A stretch of DNA of 5,916 bases from Candidatus Zixiibacteriota bacterium (lineage in GTDB: Bacteria; SM23-81), in assembly GCA_030628225.1 (NCBI GenBank), contig DAOVRJ010000159.1, positions 1 through 5,916 of the forward strand, in the 5' to 3' direction. Every line of letters starts with the position of its first letter. Position 1 is the first letter of the stretch. Of this stretch, positions 1 to 5,803 are shown one piece after another. The notes beneath the pieces were generated by a model. That model did no database searches. It worked only from the letters and a program-made list of their open reading frames with translations, and had not been told where the DNA came from. Position numbers and translations under genes: made by a program.

Positions 1-1178
1 GAGGCATAGAGCGTCTGAAAGGCATTGCTGGTGACGGTATCCGGCGAGACGAGGCCGGCCTGGATCTTGGACCAGCCGCAGGGGTGGGTCGGGGTCATTC
101 CCTGAACGGAGTCGCCGGATGCTTGACCCCATCCGCCATATCCCATCAAACCATGCCCGCCGATGCCGGCCGAGGAGGCATCGGTGTCGTAGAGGTCCAC
201 CAGGCCAAGATCGTGGCCCATCTCGTGGCAGGTCACCCCGATGGTGGCCATGTGCGCGCCGTGCAGCTCGCCGTCCTGCAGGTAACCTCCACCCCATTGA
301 TAATGGCACAGGGTGACGCCATCGAGGTTGGGTGCACCGACGGCGCCCCAGCCCAGAGCCCAGCGGTGTCCCCATACTGATGGCGACCAGGCGGCGGAGT
401 AGCCCCGCTCGTATCCGGCCACGACGGTGAGGATATGCAGCTCGTTGGAGGAGATGACGCCGTCTGCCGGGCTGGTGTCGAAACTGGCATAATTGATGTA
501 GGGATCGGCGGCCACCAAAGCATTGTAGGCGATCAGGCGGTTGCGGTCGTCGATGGTGTCGGCCGGATCGGGGTGATTATACCCCAGGTTGACCCGGATG
601 ACGCCGTCGCCGGCGATGTTCCAGGTCTCATAGGCCTGGATGATCGAGAAAGAGTTCCGGGAAGCCTCGTGGAAATAGTTGCGCACCGTCTTCCCGGCGC
701 TGCCGAAGAAGGTGTTTCCCCACTGGATCTCGGTGGTGTTCAGAGTCCGATCGGAGAACTCCACCAGGATGAGCAGGCCGTATTCCGTGGCCTTGGGTGC
801 TCCACGGAAGGGCCGGAGAGCTTCCTTGGGCATGTCCGGCATTCTCCGGGGTAAACGGTGCGTGTCACGAGTTGTGGCGATCTCCGGCGGCACGAGATCG
901 ACGCCCGCCCGGGCCGGAGTGGAGATCAATCCTTCCCCGGTGATCCGGCCATAGCGCCACCAGCCATCGGCGTCCTGGACGATGAGAAATTCATCGTGGC
1001 TCACCCAGTTGCGCCACTCGTCGCCTCCCTGCCGGGCTGTGAACTGCGTTCCGTCGGGCTGGGTGAGCGTGAAGGGCGCGTCCAGGGCGGGGATGGCCAG
1101 GGCCGTGCAAGCCCAGGCGATTAACAGCGCTGTTGCCAGCGCGCAGAATATGAATGTGTCACGAAAGGTCTCTCTCAT
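1..1178 (-). CDS. Secreted M6-family metalloprotease, N-terminal part (cut by window edge)
   Basis: Reading the minus strand from the ATG at 1178-1176 gives 392 codons with no stop to the window edge, so the C-terminus is missing. Residues 1-28 form a signal peptide: charged start MRETFRD, a hydrophobic stretch, and a likely cut after ALA28. Residues 32-78 (PFTLTQPDGTQFTAR, then DEWRNW) match the short N-terminal region usual in bacterial M6 proteases. The catalytic domain starts near residue 134 (LLILVEFSD) and includes the family-like TFFG and VRNYFHEAS segments. The zinc motif is H318-E319-M-G-H322, extended as HEMGHDLGLVDLYD, with D328 the likely third ligand region. GLMGYGGWG (343-351) is the Met-containing segment that follows. 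By family knowledge it is an exported zinc endopeptidase related to immune inhibitor A; its substrate is unknown. The start is fixed by GGAGGTG at 1184-1190. It has its own divergent promoter. M6 proteases often carry C-terminal adhesion or sorting domains, which cannot be seen here. Confidence 0.93.
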   Translation of the reverse strand, partial: MRETFRDTFIFCALATALLIAWACTALAIPALDAPFTLTQPDGTQFTARQGGDEWRNWVSHDEFLIVQDADGWWRYGRITGEGLISTPARAGVDLVPPEIATTRDTHRLPRRMPDMPKEALRPFRGAPKATEYGLLILVEFSDRTLNTTEIQWGNTFFGSAGKTVRNYFHEASRNSFSIIQAYETWNIAGDGVIRVNLGYNHPDPADTIDDRNRLIAYNALVAADPYINYASFDTSPADGVISSNELHILTVVAGYERGYSAAWSPSVWGHRWALGWGAVGAPNLDGVTLCHYQWGGGYLQDGELHGAHMATIGVTCHEMGHDLGLVDLYDTDASSAGIGGHGLMGYGGWGQASGDSVQGMTPTHPCGWSKIQAGLVSPDTVTSNAFQTLYA

Positions 1179-1308
1179 CTCGACACCTCCCTATAAAAGG
1201 TCATCACATTGAAAATCGCTATAGCTCATCATTTAAGCAGCATTACGTTGTGAGTCTTGTTGAAATCCCATATCCTCCTGAGGAATACAAAAAATGGTTC
1301 TTGGTCCC
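1179..1308 (-). promoter_or_regulatory. Inferred 5' leader of the metalloprotease mRNA with two mini-ORFs
   Basis: If transcription starts near 1308, about 130 nt precede the metalloprotease ATG. The leader holds AGGAGG (1279-1274) only 2 nt before an ATG (1271) that opens a 12-codon ORF, MGFQQDSQRNAA, ending with TAA at 1235-1233. The next three bases are ATG (1232), opening a 13-codon ORF in the same frame, MMSYSDFQCDDLL, ending with TAG at 1193-1191, just before the true ribosome binding site. AGGAGG can pair with the preceding bases (TCCT with AGGA, loop CAGG). An 8-bp palindrome GCTATAGC sits at 1218-1225. The 2-nt spacing is poor for initiation, so translation of these peptides is uncertain. 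Confidence 0.35.
1184..1190 (-). promoter_or_regulatory. Ribosome binding site of the M6 metalloprotease
   Basis: On the minus strand GGAGGTG lies 5 nt before the ATG at 1178. It is a strong Shine-Dalgarno match and decides the start of the metalloprotease, whose signal peptide begins directly at this ATG. Confidence 0.8.
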
Positions 1309-1314
1309 AATATT

Positions 1315-1343
1315 ATTCTATCAAATTGAGGTGTTTTTGTCAA
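1315..1343 (-). promoter_or_regulatory. Sigma70-type promoter of the metalloprotease, extended -10
   Basis: On the minus strand a perfect -35 hexamer TTGACA (1343-1338) is followed by a 17-bp spacer and TAGAAT (1320-1315), one mismatch from TATAAT. The three bases before the -10 are TGA, which makes an extended -10 (TGnTAnAAT). Transcription would start near 1308 and leave a leader of about 130 nt before the metalloprotease ATG. This is the best promoter-like sequence in the window. Whether it is the only promoter of the gene is unknown. Confidence 0.7.
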
Positions 1344-1346
1344 GGG

Positions 1347-1377
1347 TTTTTTTGGACTTTGTTTTTGGGGCTTTTTT
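1347..1377 (-). promoter_or_regulatory. A-tracts upstream of the metalloprotease promoter (UP-element-like)
   Basis: On the minus strand, runs of seven, five and six A (1353-1347, 1366-1362, 1377-1372) lie directly upstream of the -35 hexamer. Their centres are about 10-14 bp apart, roughly helically phased. Such tracts are known to contact the RNA polymerase alpha C-terminal domain or to bend DNA, and so to raise promoter strength. The role here is inferred from position and composition only. Confidence 0.45.
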
Positions 1378-1522
1378 GCGAATTGAGGTTCTGACCGTCA
1401 TCGGGCAAGAAACGGAGGGTCTGGGAGTCCCGGTGAAAACCTCCCCCCTCACTTTTCCCTTGAAATCCCCCTCTCTTTACCCTACCTTATTCCCTAAACC
1501 TGGATCACAGGATCAAAAAAAG

Positions 1523-2128
1523 ATGATCCCCATAAATCTACTCCAAACCATCACGTCCCGCCGCAGTATCCGCCGCTATCAGCAACGGCCCGTTGCCCTG
1601 GAGGACCTGCTAAAGCTGACCGACGCCGGGCGGCTGGCGGCTACCGGCGGGAACCGGCAGCCCTGGGAGTTCATCATCGTACAGCGGAAAGATCTGGTCG
1701 ACGCTCTCTTCCCCTGCCTGGCCTGGCTGGCCGGAGACGGCAATCCGCCCCCGGGGATGGAGCCGGTGGCCTACATCGTCATCCTGGGAGATCCCCAGCG
1801 CTCCGCTCACTACCCGCTGGACTGCGCGGCGGCGGCGCAGAACATCCTGCTGGCTGCCTGTGCTCTGGGCCTGGGCTGCTGCTGGCTGGGTTCGGTTAAG
1901 TGGAAGAATGTGCGGGAACTCCTGGACATTCCCGATCATCTGGAGGGCTTCGCGGTCATCTCCCTGGGCTATCCGGCCCAGCAGGTCTCTATCGAAGAGG
2001 GGAAGGAGTCCCGCTTACCGGAGCGTGATGAGGCCGGAGTGCTATGTGTGCCCAAGCGAAGGCCGGCGGAACTGGTCAGCTTAAACCGCTACGGTCAGCG
2101 TCTAAATGGCGGTGTTCCAAACACATGA
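1523..2128 (+). CDS. Nitroreductase-family flavoprotein
   Basis: A 201-residue protein of normal length for a single-domain FMN-dependent nitroreductase. The N-terminal RRSIRRY (13-19) is the family's usual Arg-rich FMN-phosphate-binding segment. GGNRQPWEF (42-50) is the second flavin-binding region. AAAAQNILLAACALGLGCCWLG (102-123, described in part) is the central helix and glycine-rich turn, and VISLGYP (145-151) is the strand near the C-terminal flavin contact. By family knowledge such proteins use NAD(P)H and FMN, normally as dimers in the cytoplasm, to reduce nitro groups, quinones or similar acceptors; the natural substrate cannot be told. The frame is open upstream to 1154, but family homology begins only at MIPINLL, and AGGA at 1509-1512 lies 10 nt before this ATG. 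The stop overlaps the next gene's start as ATGA. Cysteines cluster at C113 and C119-C120. Confidence 0.9.
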   Translation: MIPINLLQTITSRRSIRRYQQRPVALEDLLKLTDAGRLAATGGNRQPWEFIIVQRKDLVDALFPCLAWLAGDGNPPPGMEPVAYIVILGDPQRSAHYPLDCAAAAQNILLAACALGLGCCWLGSVKWKNVRELLDIPDHLEGFAVISLGYPAQQVSIEEGKESRLPERDEAGVLCVPKRRPAELVSLNRYGQRLNGGVPNT

Positions 2129-2802
2129 AAGGGGCGGCTTTCACAATTCTAGCCTTCGTTCTGCTGACACAGGGCCTGGGCTGTCTGGGCGAAGGGGGAT
2201 ACACCCTGATGGTAGGGGACTCCGTCTACTCTCCGCACCACCCCCCGGCCATGGCTGGCTGGGGGAAAAACCTCCCCTACTACATGGAGACCGGCGAAGA
2301 ACTTGAGTATCAAGGAACTTACGCTGTGGAACCTAATGGTCAGGCCGGGCTCGTCCGGCAGTTCGACCGCCAAAGAGGGTGGTCCTATGTGACCCTCGGC
2401 GGAGTCCTGCCCGTTGATGAGGGCACTCTGGTGGAGATCCAGGGCAGGGTGGTCAGCCACCAGGTGGCCGGCCGGAGTGCCGGAAGTGTGCGGACGGTGA
2501 AACAGGTGCAGGCGGATAGCCACCGCGTGATCTGCAACACTGGCCCGTTCCAAGAGAGGGCTGGCCGGGAGTACCGCATGATCCGGGGAAAGCTTCAAGA
2601 TGCCATCTCCTTGCCCGGATCTAAGCTCCAGCTCGGCGCAGAGCCCGAATGGCGGGTGGACTGGCTCCGGGGAGAGGAGACCATTGTTGTGGCCGGCCAC
2701 TTTTACGATCTGATGTACGCTGCCGAGGTCCAGTTTCTCTTCACCATTAAAGACCAGAAGCTGAAAACCGTCTATTTTCAGGAGTGGTTCAAGGGCGAAT
2801 AA
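2125..2802 (+). CDS. Exported protein of unknown function, translationally coupled to the nitroreductase
   Basis: I do not recognise this family. The protein has 225 residues. Residues 1-20 look like a signal peptide: MKG followed by the hydrophobic AAFTILAFVLLTQGLGC. The Cys at 20 is preceded by G-L-G rather than a canonical lipobox, so a lipoprotein is possible but not shown. The mature part has no further membrane segment and looks rich in beta strands (for example TLVEIQGRVV, ETIVVAGHFYDL, VQFLFTI), which might suggest a small barrel or OB-like fold; that is only an impression. A second Cys lies in VICNTGPF. The ATG at 2125 overlaps the nitroreductase stop (ATGA). No clear Shine-Dalgarno precedes it, which fits translational coupling. 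The frame is open back to an ATG at 2044, but that would bury the signal peptide inside sequence overlapping the nitroreductase. The RDD gene follows after 33 nt. Confidence 0.75.
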   Translation: MKGAAFTILAFVLLTQGLGCLGEGGYTLMVGDSVYSPHHPPAMAGWGKNLPYYMETGEELEYQGTYAVEPNGQAGLVRQFDRQRGWSYVTLGGVLPVDEGTLVEIQGRVVSHQVAGRSAGSVRTVKQVQADSHRVICNTGPFQERAGREYRMIRGKLQDAISLPGSKLQLGAEPEWRVDWLRGEETIVVAGHFYDLMYAAEVQFLFTIKDQKLKTVYFQEWFKGE

Positions 2803-2824
2803 CCACCTTCTGAGCGCCAGACAG

Positions 2825-2830
2825 AGGAGG
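2825..2830 (+). promoter_or_regulatory. Ribosome binding site of the RDD protein gene
   Basis: AGGAGG lies 5 nt upstream of the ATG at 2836. It is a perfect Shine-Dalgarno core and supports this start, which includes the unusual lysine-rich N-terminus. Confidence 0.75.
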
Positions 2831-2835
2831 CCGCC

Positions 2836-3351
2836 ATGGCCGAGAAGAAAAAAACGGCCGCGGAGAAAAAGAAGCCGGTTAAAAAGAAGCCCGTTCCGCG
2901 GAAAAGCCCTGATGTGGCCGAGCCTACCAGCTTAGTCCCGGCCGATGTGGGCAAGAGGATTGCCGCTGCCCTGCTGGAGGGAGTCCTGGTGTATGTGATC
3001 TCTTTCCTGCCTTATATCGGCGCGCTCATCGGCGCGGCCTATTTGGCCGTTCGCGACGCCCTTCCGCTGGGCTCCACAGGTGGTCAGAGCCTGGGCAAGA
3101 AACTGTTCGGGCTGCAGGCCGTGCGCATACCCGATGGCGCCCCATGCGATTACGTCACATCTGTTCTGCGAAACCTGCCCTTCATCGTGCCCGCTCTGCT
3201 GATGATCAAGCCGGGCATAGGCTGGGTTCTCGGCTCAGTGGTCTGGCTGGTCGTCTTCACTGTGGAGGTGCTGCTGGTCATCGCCGACGAGAAGGGTCTG
3301 CGGATCGGAGACCGGATTGCCAAAACCTCTGTGGTGGAGGTAACGGGTTAG
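2836..3351 (+). CDS. RDD-family membrane protein with lysine-rich N-terminal tail
   Basis: A 171-residue protein. Residues 2-23 are a Lys/Pro/Ala-rich cytoplasmic-type tail (repeated KKK and KKP). Hydrophobic segments follow at about 42-72 (probably a hairpin, with a proline at LPYIG) and 113-150 (probably two passes). Two conserved RDD blocks are present: GQSLGKKLFGLQAVR (83-97) after the first membrane region, and DEKGLRIGDRIAKT (151-164) at the C-terminus. The family's first signature, Arg-x2-Ala-x3-Asp, appears as R41-IAAALL-E48, so Glu replaces the usual Asp. RDD proteins are small inner-membrane proteins with no single agreed function; some have been linked to transport. The start is fixed by AGGAGG at 2825-2830. 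It is the third gene of the nitroreductase cluster, and a probable terminator follows at 3376. Confidence 0.85.
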   Translation: MAEKKKTAAEKKKPVKKKPVPRKSPDVAEPTSLVPADVGKRIAAALLEGVLVYVISFLPYIGALIGAAYLAVRDALPLGSTGGQSLGKKLFGLQAVRIPDGAPCDYVTSVLRNLPFIVPALLMIKPGIGWVLGSVVWLVVFTVEVLLVIADEKGLRIGDRIAKTSVVEVTG

Positions 3352-3375
3352 AAGCTTTCTTCCTTGTTTAGCTAC

Positions 3376-3408
3376 AGGGGCTCTCTGCAAAGGGGGCCCT
3401 TTGTTGTT
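3376..3408 (+). terminator. Probable Rho-independent terminator after the RDD gene
   Basis: Bases 3376-3400 can fold as AGGG with CCCT, one G-G mismatch, then CTCTC with GGGGG (including G-U pairs), around the loop TGCAA. A shorter alternative pairs CAAAGG with CCTTTG. The T-rich run TTTGTTGTT follows. The hairpin lies 24 nt after the RDD stop, where the three-gene transcript would be expected to end. The T-run is interrupted by G, so efficiency is uncertain. Confidence 0.55.
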
Positions 3409-3470
3409 AGAAAATGGTGTTGCCGCTAAAATTGCTATTCTGTTGCTCTTTCTTCAATTAAAACAAAATC

Positions 3471-3553
3471 AAATTGAAAAATGCAAAGATAAAAAGGCAA
3501 AATTGAATACCAACCAACTCATTTTACTCTTTTCATTTTTCATTTTTCATTTT
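3471..3553. repeat. Imperfect inverted repeat in the AT-rich spacer
   Basis: AAATTGAAAAATG (3471-3483) is the reverse complement of the heptamer tract with one mismatch in 13, for example CATTTTTCATTTT at 3541-3553. The arms are separated by roughly 50-60 nt. The structure could be a small palindromic intergenic repeat or simply chance pairing of A-rich and T-rich sequence. Confidence 0.4.
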
Positions 3554-3564
3554 TCATTTCATTT
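3534..3564. repeat. CATTTTT short tandem repeat
   Basis: Three perfect CATTTTT heptamers (3534-3540, 3541-3547, 3548-3554) are followed by two shortened CATTT units (3555-3559 and 3560-3564). An imperfect copy, CATTTT, occurs at 3520-3525. The tract is non-coding and part of a larger T-rich repeat region. Confidence 0.85.
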
Positions 3565-3666
3565 AGGGGAGGGGCTGATCCTAAAAACCTCTGGCTTCAC
3601 CTCTGCATTTAAATTATATTTCGTGTGCAGTTCTAATACCTATTAATAAGAAATAGGCGAGGTACG

Positions 3667-5061
3667 GTGCCTTCCAAGAATCAAAATATTAATCTCTTCG
3701 AGCAAAAAGGGGCGGGGCCAACAAACGCCCCTCTGGCGGACCGGATGCGCCCGCGCACTCTGGAGGAGTACATGGGTCAGGAACGCATCCTGGGACCCGG
3801 CACTGTTCTGCGCCGGGCCATCCAGACCGGAGATGTGGGTTCGGTGATCTTCTGGGGGCCGCCGGGAACCGGTAAGACCACTCTGGCACACATCGTAGCT
3901 CAGACCACCGGCTCCTACTTCGTGTCCTTCAGCGCTGTACTGTCCGGGGTAAAGGAGATCCGGGCGGTGGTGCAAAAGGCTAAGCTCCAGCGCGAGATAT
4001 ATAACCGGCCCACCATTCTGTTCGTGGACGAGATCCACCGCTTCAACAAGGCCCAGCAGGATGCCTTTTTGCCCCACGTGGAGAGCGGCCTCATCCACCT
4101 TATTGGGGCCACTACGGAAAATCCCTCCTTCGAGGTCATCTCGCCGCTGCTCTCCCGCTGCCGGGTCTACACCCTGGATCCTTTGACCGAGGAGGATTTG
4201 CTGACCATTCTGCGCCGGGCACTGAAGGACCGCCAGCGCGGGCTGGCCAGACAGCGTCCCCGGGTGGCCAAGGCAGCCCTGGAGTTCATCGCTGGCAGGG
4301 CCGGCGGCGACGCCAGGGTGGCTCTATCTGCCCTTGAGTTCGCCGTGATGACCACAAACCCGGGGAAGAGCGGCCTTCGCTCGGTTAGCCTGAAGACGGC
4401 CGAGGAGGCCTTGCAGAAAAAAGCTCTGGTTTACGACAAGGCCGGCGATCAGCACTTCAATATCATCTCCGCGCTGCACAAGAGCCTTCGCGGCTCCGAT
4501 CCAGACGCGGCCCTCTACTGGCTGGCCCGCATGTTGGATGCCGGTGAGGACCCCCTGTACATCGCTCGGCGGATGGTCCGTTTCGCCTCCGAGGACATCG
4601 GCAACGCCGATCCGCAGGCCCTGCAGCTGGCCCTGGCGGCCAGGGATGCCTACCACTTTCTGGGCTCTCCGGAGGGCGAGCTGGCCCTGGCCCAGGCGGC
4701 CGTCTATTTGGCCACGGCGCCGAAGAGCAACGCTGTGGATTCCGCCCTGGCCCGGGTCCGCCGGGATATCCAGCAGACCCAGGCTCTGCCCGTCCCTCTG
4801 CACATCCGCAACGCTCCCACCCGGCTGATGAAAGACCTGGGTTACGGCAAAGGCTACAAGTACGCCCACAACTACGAGGACCGCTACGTGGCCCAGGAGT
4901 ATCTTCCGGAAAAATTACGCGGCCGGCGGTACTACTTTCCATCCGGGTTCGGCTTCGAAAAAGAGATACAAAAACGCATTCAGTGGTGGAGCAAGAAGAA
5001 ACAGCAGGCGCAAAAGGATCCCGGCCGGCAGCGGGAAAAGGAGAAAAATGGTGAATCGTGA
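3667..5061 (+). CDS. rarA: Replication-associated recombination protein A (AAA+ ATPase)
   Basis: A 464-residue AAA+ ATPase of the RarA/MgsA/WRNIP1 family, cytoplasmic and full length (typical bacterial members are about 430-450). [16 protein letters not shown] (23-38) is the conserved N-terminal block. Walker A is GPPGTGKT (64-71, K70), Walker B is [10 protein letters not shown] (117-126, D121/E122), sensor 1 is IGATTENPS (146-154), and the arginine-finger region is LSRCR (162-166). The C-terminal half has the family signatures [44 protein letters not shown] and [15 protein letters not shown], which belong to the lid and tetramerisation domains. In known relatives it acts at stalled forks and at gaps or ends of DNA with single-strand binding protein. 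The last 26 or so residues are a Lys/Arg/Gln-rich tail beyond the usual family end. Translation starts at GTG, with GAGG only 4 nt upstream. The 3' end overlaps the next gene by 14 nt. Confidence 0.96.
   Translation: MPSKNQNINLFEQKGAGPTNAPLADRMRPRTLEEYMGQERILGPGTVLRRAIQTGDVGSVIFWGPPGTGKTTLAHIVAQTTGSYFVSFSAVLSGVKEIRAVVQKAKLQREIYNRPTILFVDEIHRFNKAQQDAFLPHVESGLIHLIGATTENPSFEVISPLLSRCRVYTLDPLTEEDLLTILRRALKDRQRGLARQRPRVAKAALEFIAGRAGGDARVALSALEFAVMTTNPGKSGLRSVSLKTAEEALQKKALVYDKAGDQHFNIISALHKSLRGSDPDAALYWLARMLDAGEDPLYIARRMVRFASEDIGNADPQALQLALAARDAYHFLGSPEGELALAQAAVYLATAPKSNAVDSALARVRRDIQQTQALPVPLHIRNAPTRLMKDLGYGKGYKYAHNYEDRYVAQEYLPEKLRGRRYYFPSGFGFEKEIQKRIQWWSKKKQQAQKDPGRQREKEKNGES
5038..5043 (+). promoter_or_regulatory. 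Ribosome binding site of the Nif3-like gene, inside rarA
   Basis: AAGGAG lies 4 nt before the ATG at 5048 and within the last codons of rarA. It supports this start and an overlapping, probably coupled, translation of the two genes. Confidence 0.7.
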
Positions 5062-5803
5062 TAAACTGACCGGTTATTTAGACGATTACCTCAAAATCTC
5101 GGAGATCAAAGACGTTTCCAATAACGGCCTCCAGGTGGAGGGCGCCGAAAAGGTGCACAAGGTGGCCTTTGCCGTGGACGCCTGTCTGGATGCTTTTGGA
5201 AAAGCACACCAGGCTGGGGCCCAGATGCTGGTGACCCATCACGGCCTCTTCTGGGGAGAGCCGGTTATGCTGCGCGGTGTTCACCGGCGGCGGGCGGCCT
5301 TCCTCCTGAAGCATGACATCTCCCTCTACTCCGTCCACCTTCCCCTGGATGTGCATCCCGAAGTGGGCCACAATGTCCAGTTAGCCCGTCTTCTGGGCCT
5401 GGAGGTGACCGGCACCTTCGGCGAGTATCATGGGGTAATTCTCGGGGTTCTGGGCAAAACCAAAGAGCCGGTGACCCTGGATGAACTGGTGCAAACCCTG
5501 CAGCAAAAACTGGCCGCCAAGATGACCGTGCTTAGCTACGGTCCCCGACAGATCGAACGAGTGGGCATAATCTCCGGCGGAGCCGCCTCTATGGTCGATC
5601 AAGCCGCTGACGCGGGCGTTGATCTGTTCCTCACCGGCGAGCCCAGTCATTCCGCCTTCCACCAGGTCGCCGAGCGGGGGCTTAACGTCGTGTACGGGGG
5701 ACACTACGCCACGGAGACCCTGGGCCTGAAGGCTCTGTCCGCACACCTTGAGCAGAAGTTCGATCTGCAAACTCAGTTTCTGGACATCCCCACCGGTTTT
5801 TAA
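5048..5803 (+). CDS. Nif3/YbgI-family dinuclear metal-centre protein
   Basis: A 251-residue protein matching the short bacterial form of the Nif3-like family (E. coli YbgI, about 247 residues). SNNGLQVEG (24-32) is the conserved N-terminal block. The metal ligands expected from YbgI are all present: H64 and H65 in VTHHGLFW, D101 in SVHLPLDVHPEVGHN, and H219 and E223 in YGGHYATETLG. IISGGAA (174-180) and LFLTGEPSH (193-201) are further family blocks. Members form a toroidal hexamer and bind two metal ions per subunit. The biochemical role is unsettled; a GTP cyclohydrolase I type 2 annotation is common but not generally supported. The ATG lies inside rarA (14-nt overlap) with AAGGAG 4 nt upstream, so co-transcription and coupling with rarA are likely. 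No terminator follows. Confidence 0.93.
   Translation: MVNRDKLTGYLDDYLKISEIKDVSNNGLQVEGAEKVHKVAFAVDACLDAFGKAHQAGAQMLVTHHGLFWGEPVMLRGVHRRRAAFLLKHDISLYSVHLPLDVHPEVGHNVQLARLLGLEVTGTFGEYHGVILGVLGKTKEPVTLDELVQTLQQKLAAKMTVLSYGPRQIERVGIISGGAASMVDQAADAGVDLFLTGEPSHSAFHQVAERGLNVVYGGHYATETLGLKALSAHLEQKFDLQTQFLDIPTGF

Larger units (their letters stand above)
1179..1522. other. Divergent intergenic region between the metalloprotease and the nitroreductase
   Basis: No gene is supported here. The left part (1179-1380) holds the metalloprotease leader, promoter and A-tracts. The right part (about 1438-1500) is a pyrimidine-rich tract with a single G on the plus strand. For the nitroreductase only a weak promoter-like pair is visible: TTGAAA at 1460-1465, then a 17-bp gap and TACCTT at 1483-1488, which matches only three of six -10 positions. 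An open frame crosses the region from 1154, but it runs through the opposing promoter in low-complexity sequence and is not protein-like. Confidence 0.6.
3352..3666. other. AT-rich intergenic spacer before rarA
   Basis: Apart from the terminator near its left end, this spacer holds low-complexity AT-rich sequence with T-rich repeats and an imperfect inverted repeat. A TTG-initiated frame (3401-3646) exists, but it overlaps the terminator's T-run and is composed of repeat sequence. A small hairpin (CCTATT at 3639-3644 with AATAGG at 3652-3657) lies just before the rarA start. I see no convincing -35/-10 pair for rarA; TATATT at 3615-3620 could be a -10, but no matching -35 lies at the right distance. 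Confidence 0.6.

Noticed and set aside
233-523. Minus-strand open frame at 233-523
   Set aside because: It is out of frame with the metalloprotease codons, which cover the same bases with clear family motifs.
84-1124. Overlapping plus-strand open frames (84-380, 435-854, 858-1124 and others)
   Set aside because: They are antisense shadows of the metalloprotease, whose minus-strand frame is continuous and has a signal peptide and zinc motif; the plus-strand products show no recognisable domain.
1154-1522. N-terminal extension of the nitroreductase back to the ATG at 1154
   Set aside because: The extra 123 codons run through low-complexity sequence, the opposing promoter and the start of the metalloprotease. 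Nitroreductase homology begins only at the ATG at 1523.
2044-2124. Longer start for the exported protein at ATG 2044
   Set aside because: It would place 27 residues encoded inside the nitroreductase ahead of an evident signal peptide; the ATGA overlap start is more natural.
2144-2190. Lipoprotein signal in the exported protein
   Set aside because: The Cys at 20 is preceded by G-L-G, not a canonical lipobox with Leu at -3, so lipidation is not claimed.
3534-3564. CRISPR-like array
   Set aside because: The units are 7 bp with no spacers, which is a simple tandem repeat, and no cas gene is present.
3401-3646. TTG-started 81-codon open frame in the AT-rich spacer
   Set aside because: It starts in the terminator's T-run, has no ribosome binding site, and its Phe/Lys-rich product reflects the CATTTTT repeats.
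4324-4942. Long minus-strand open frames inside rarA
   Set aside because: These are antisense to strongly conserved RarA codons and arise from GC-rich codon bias; they show no domain.
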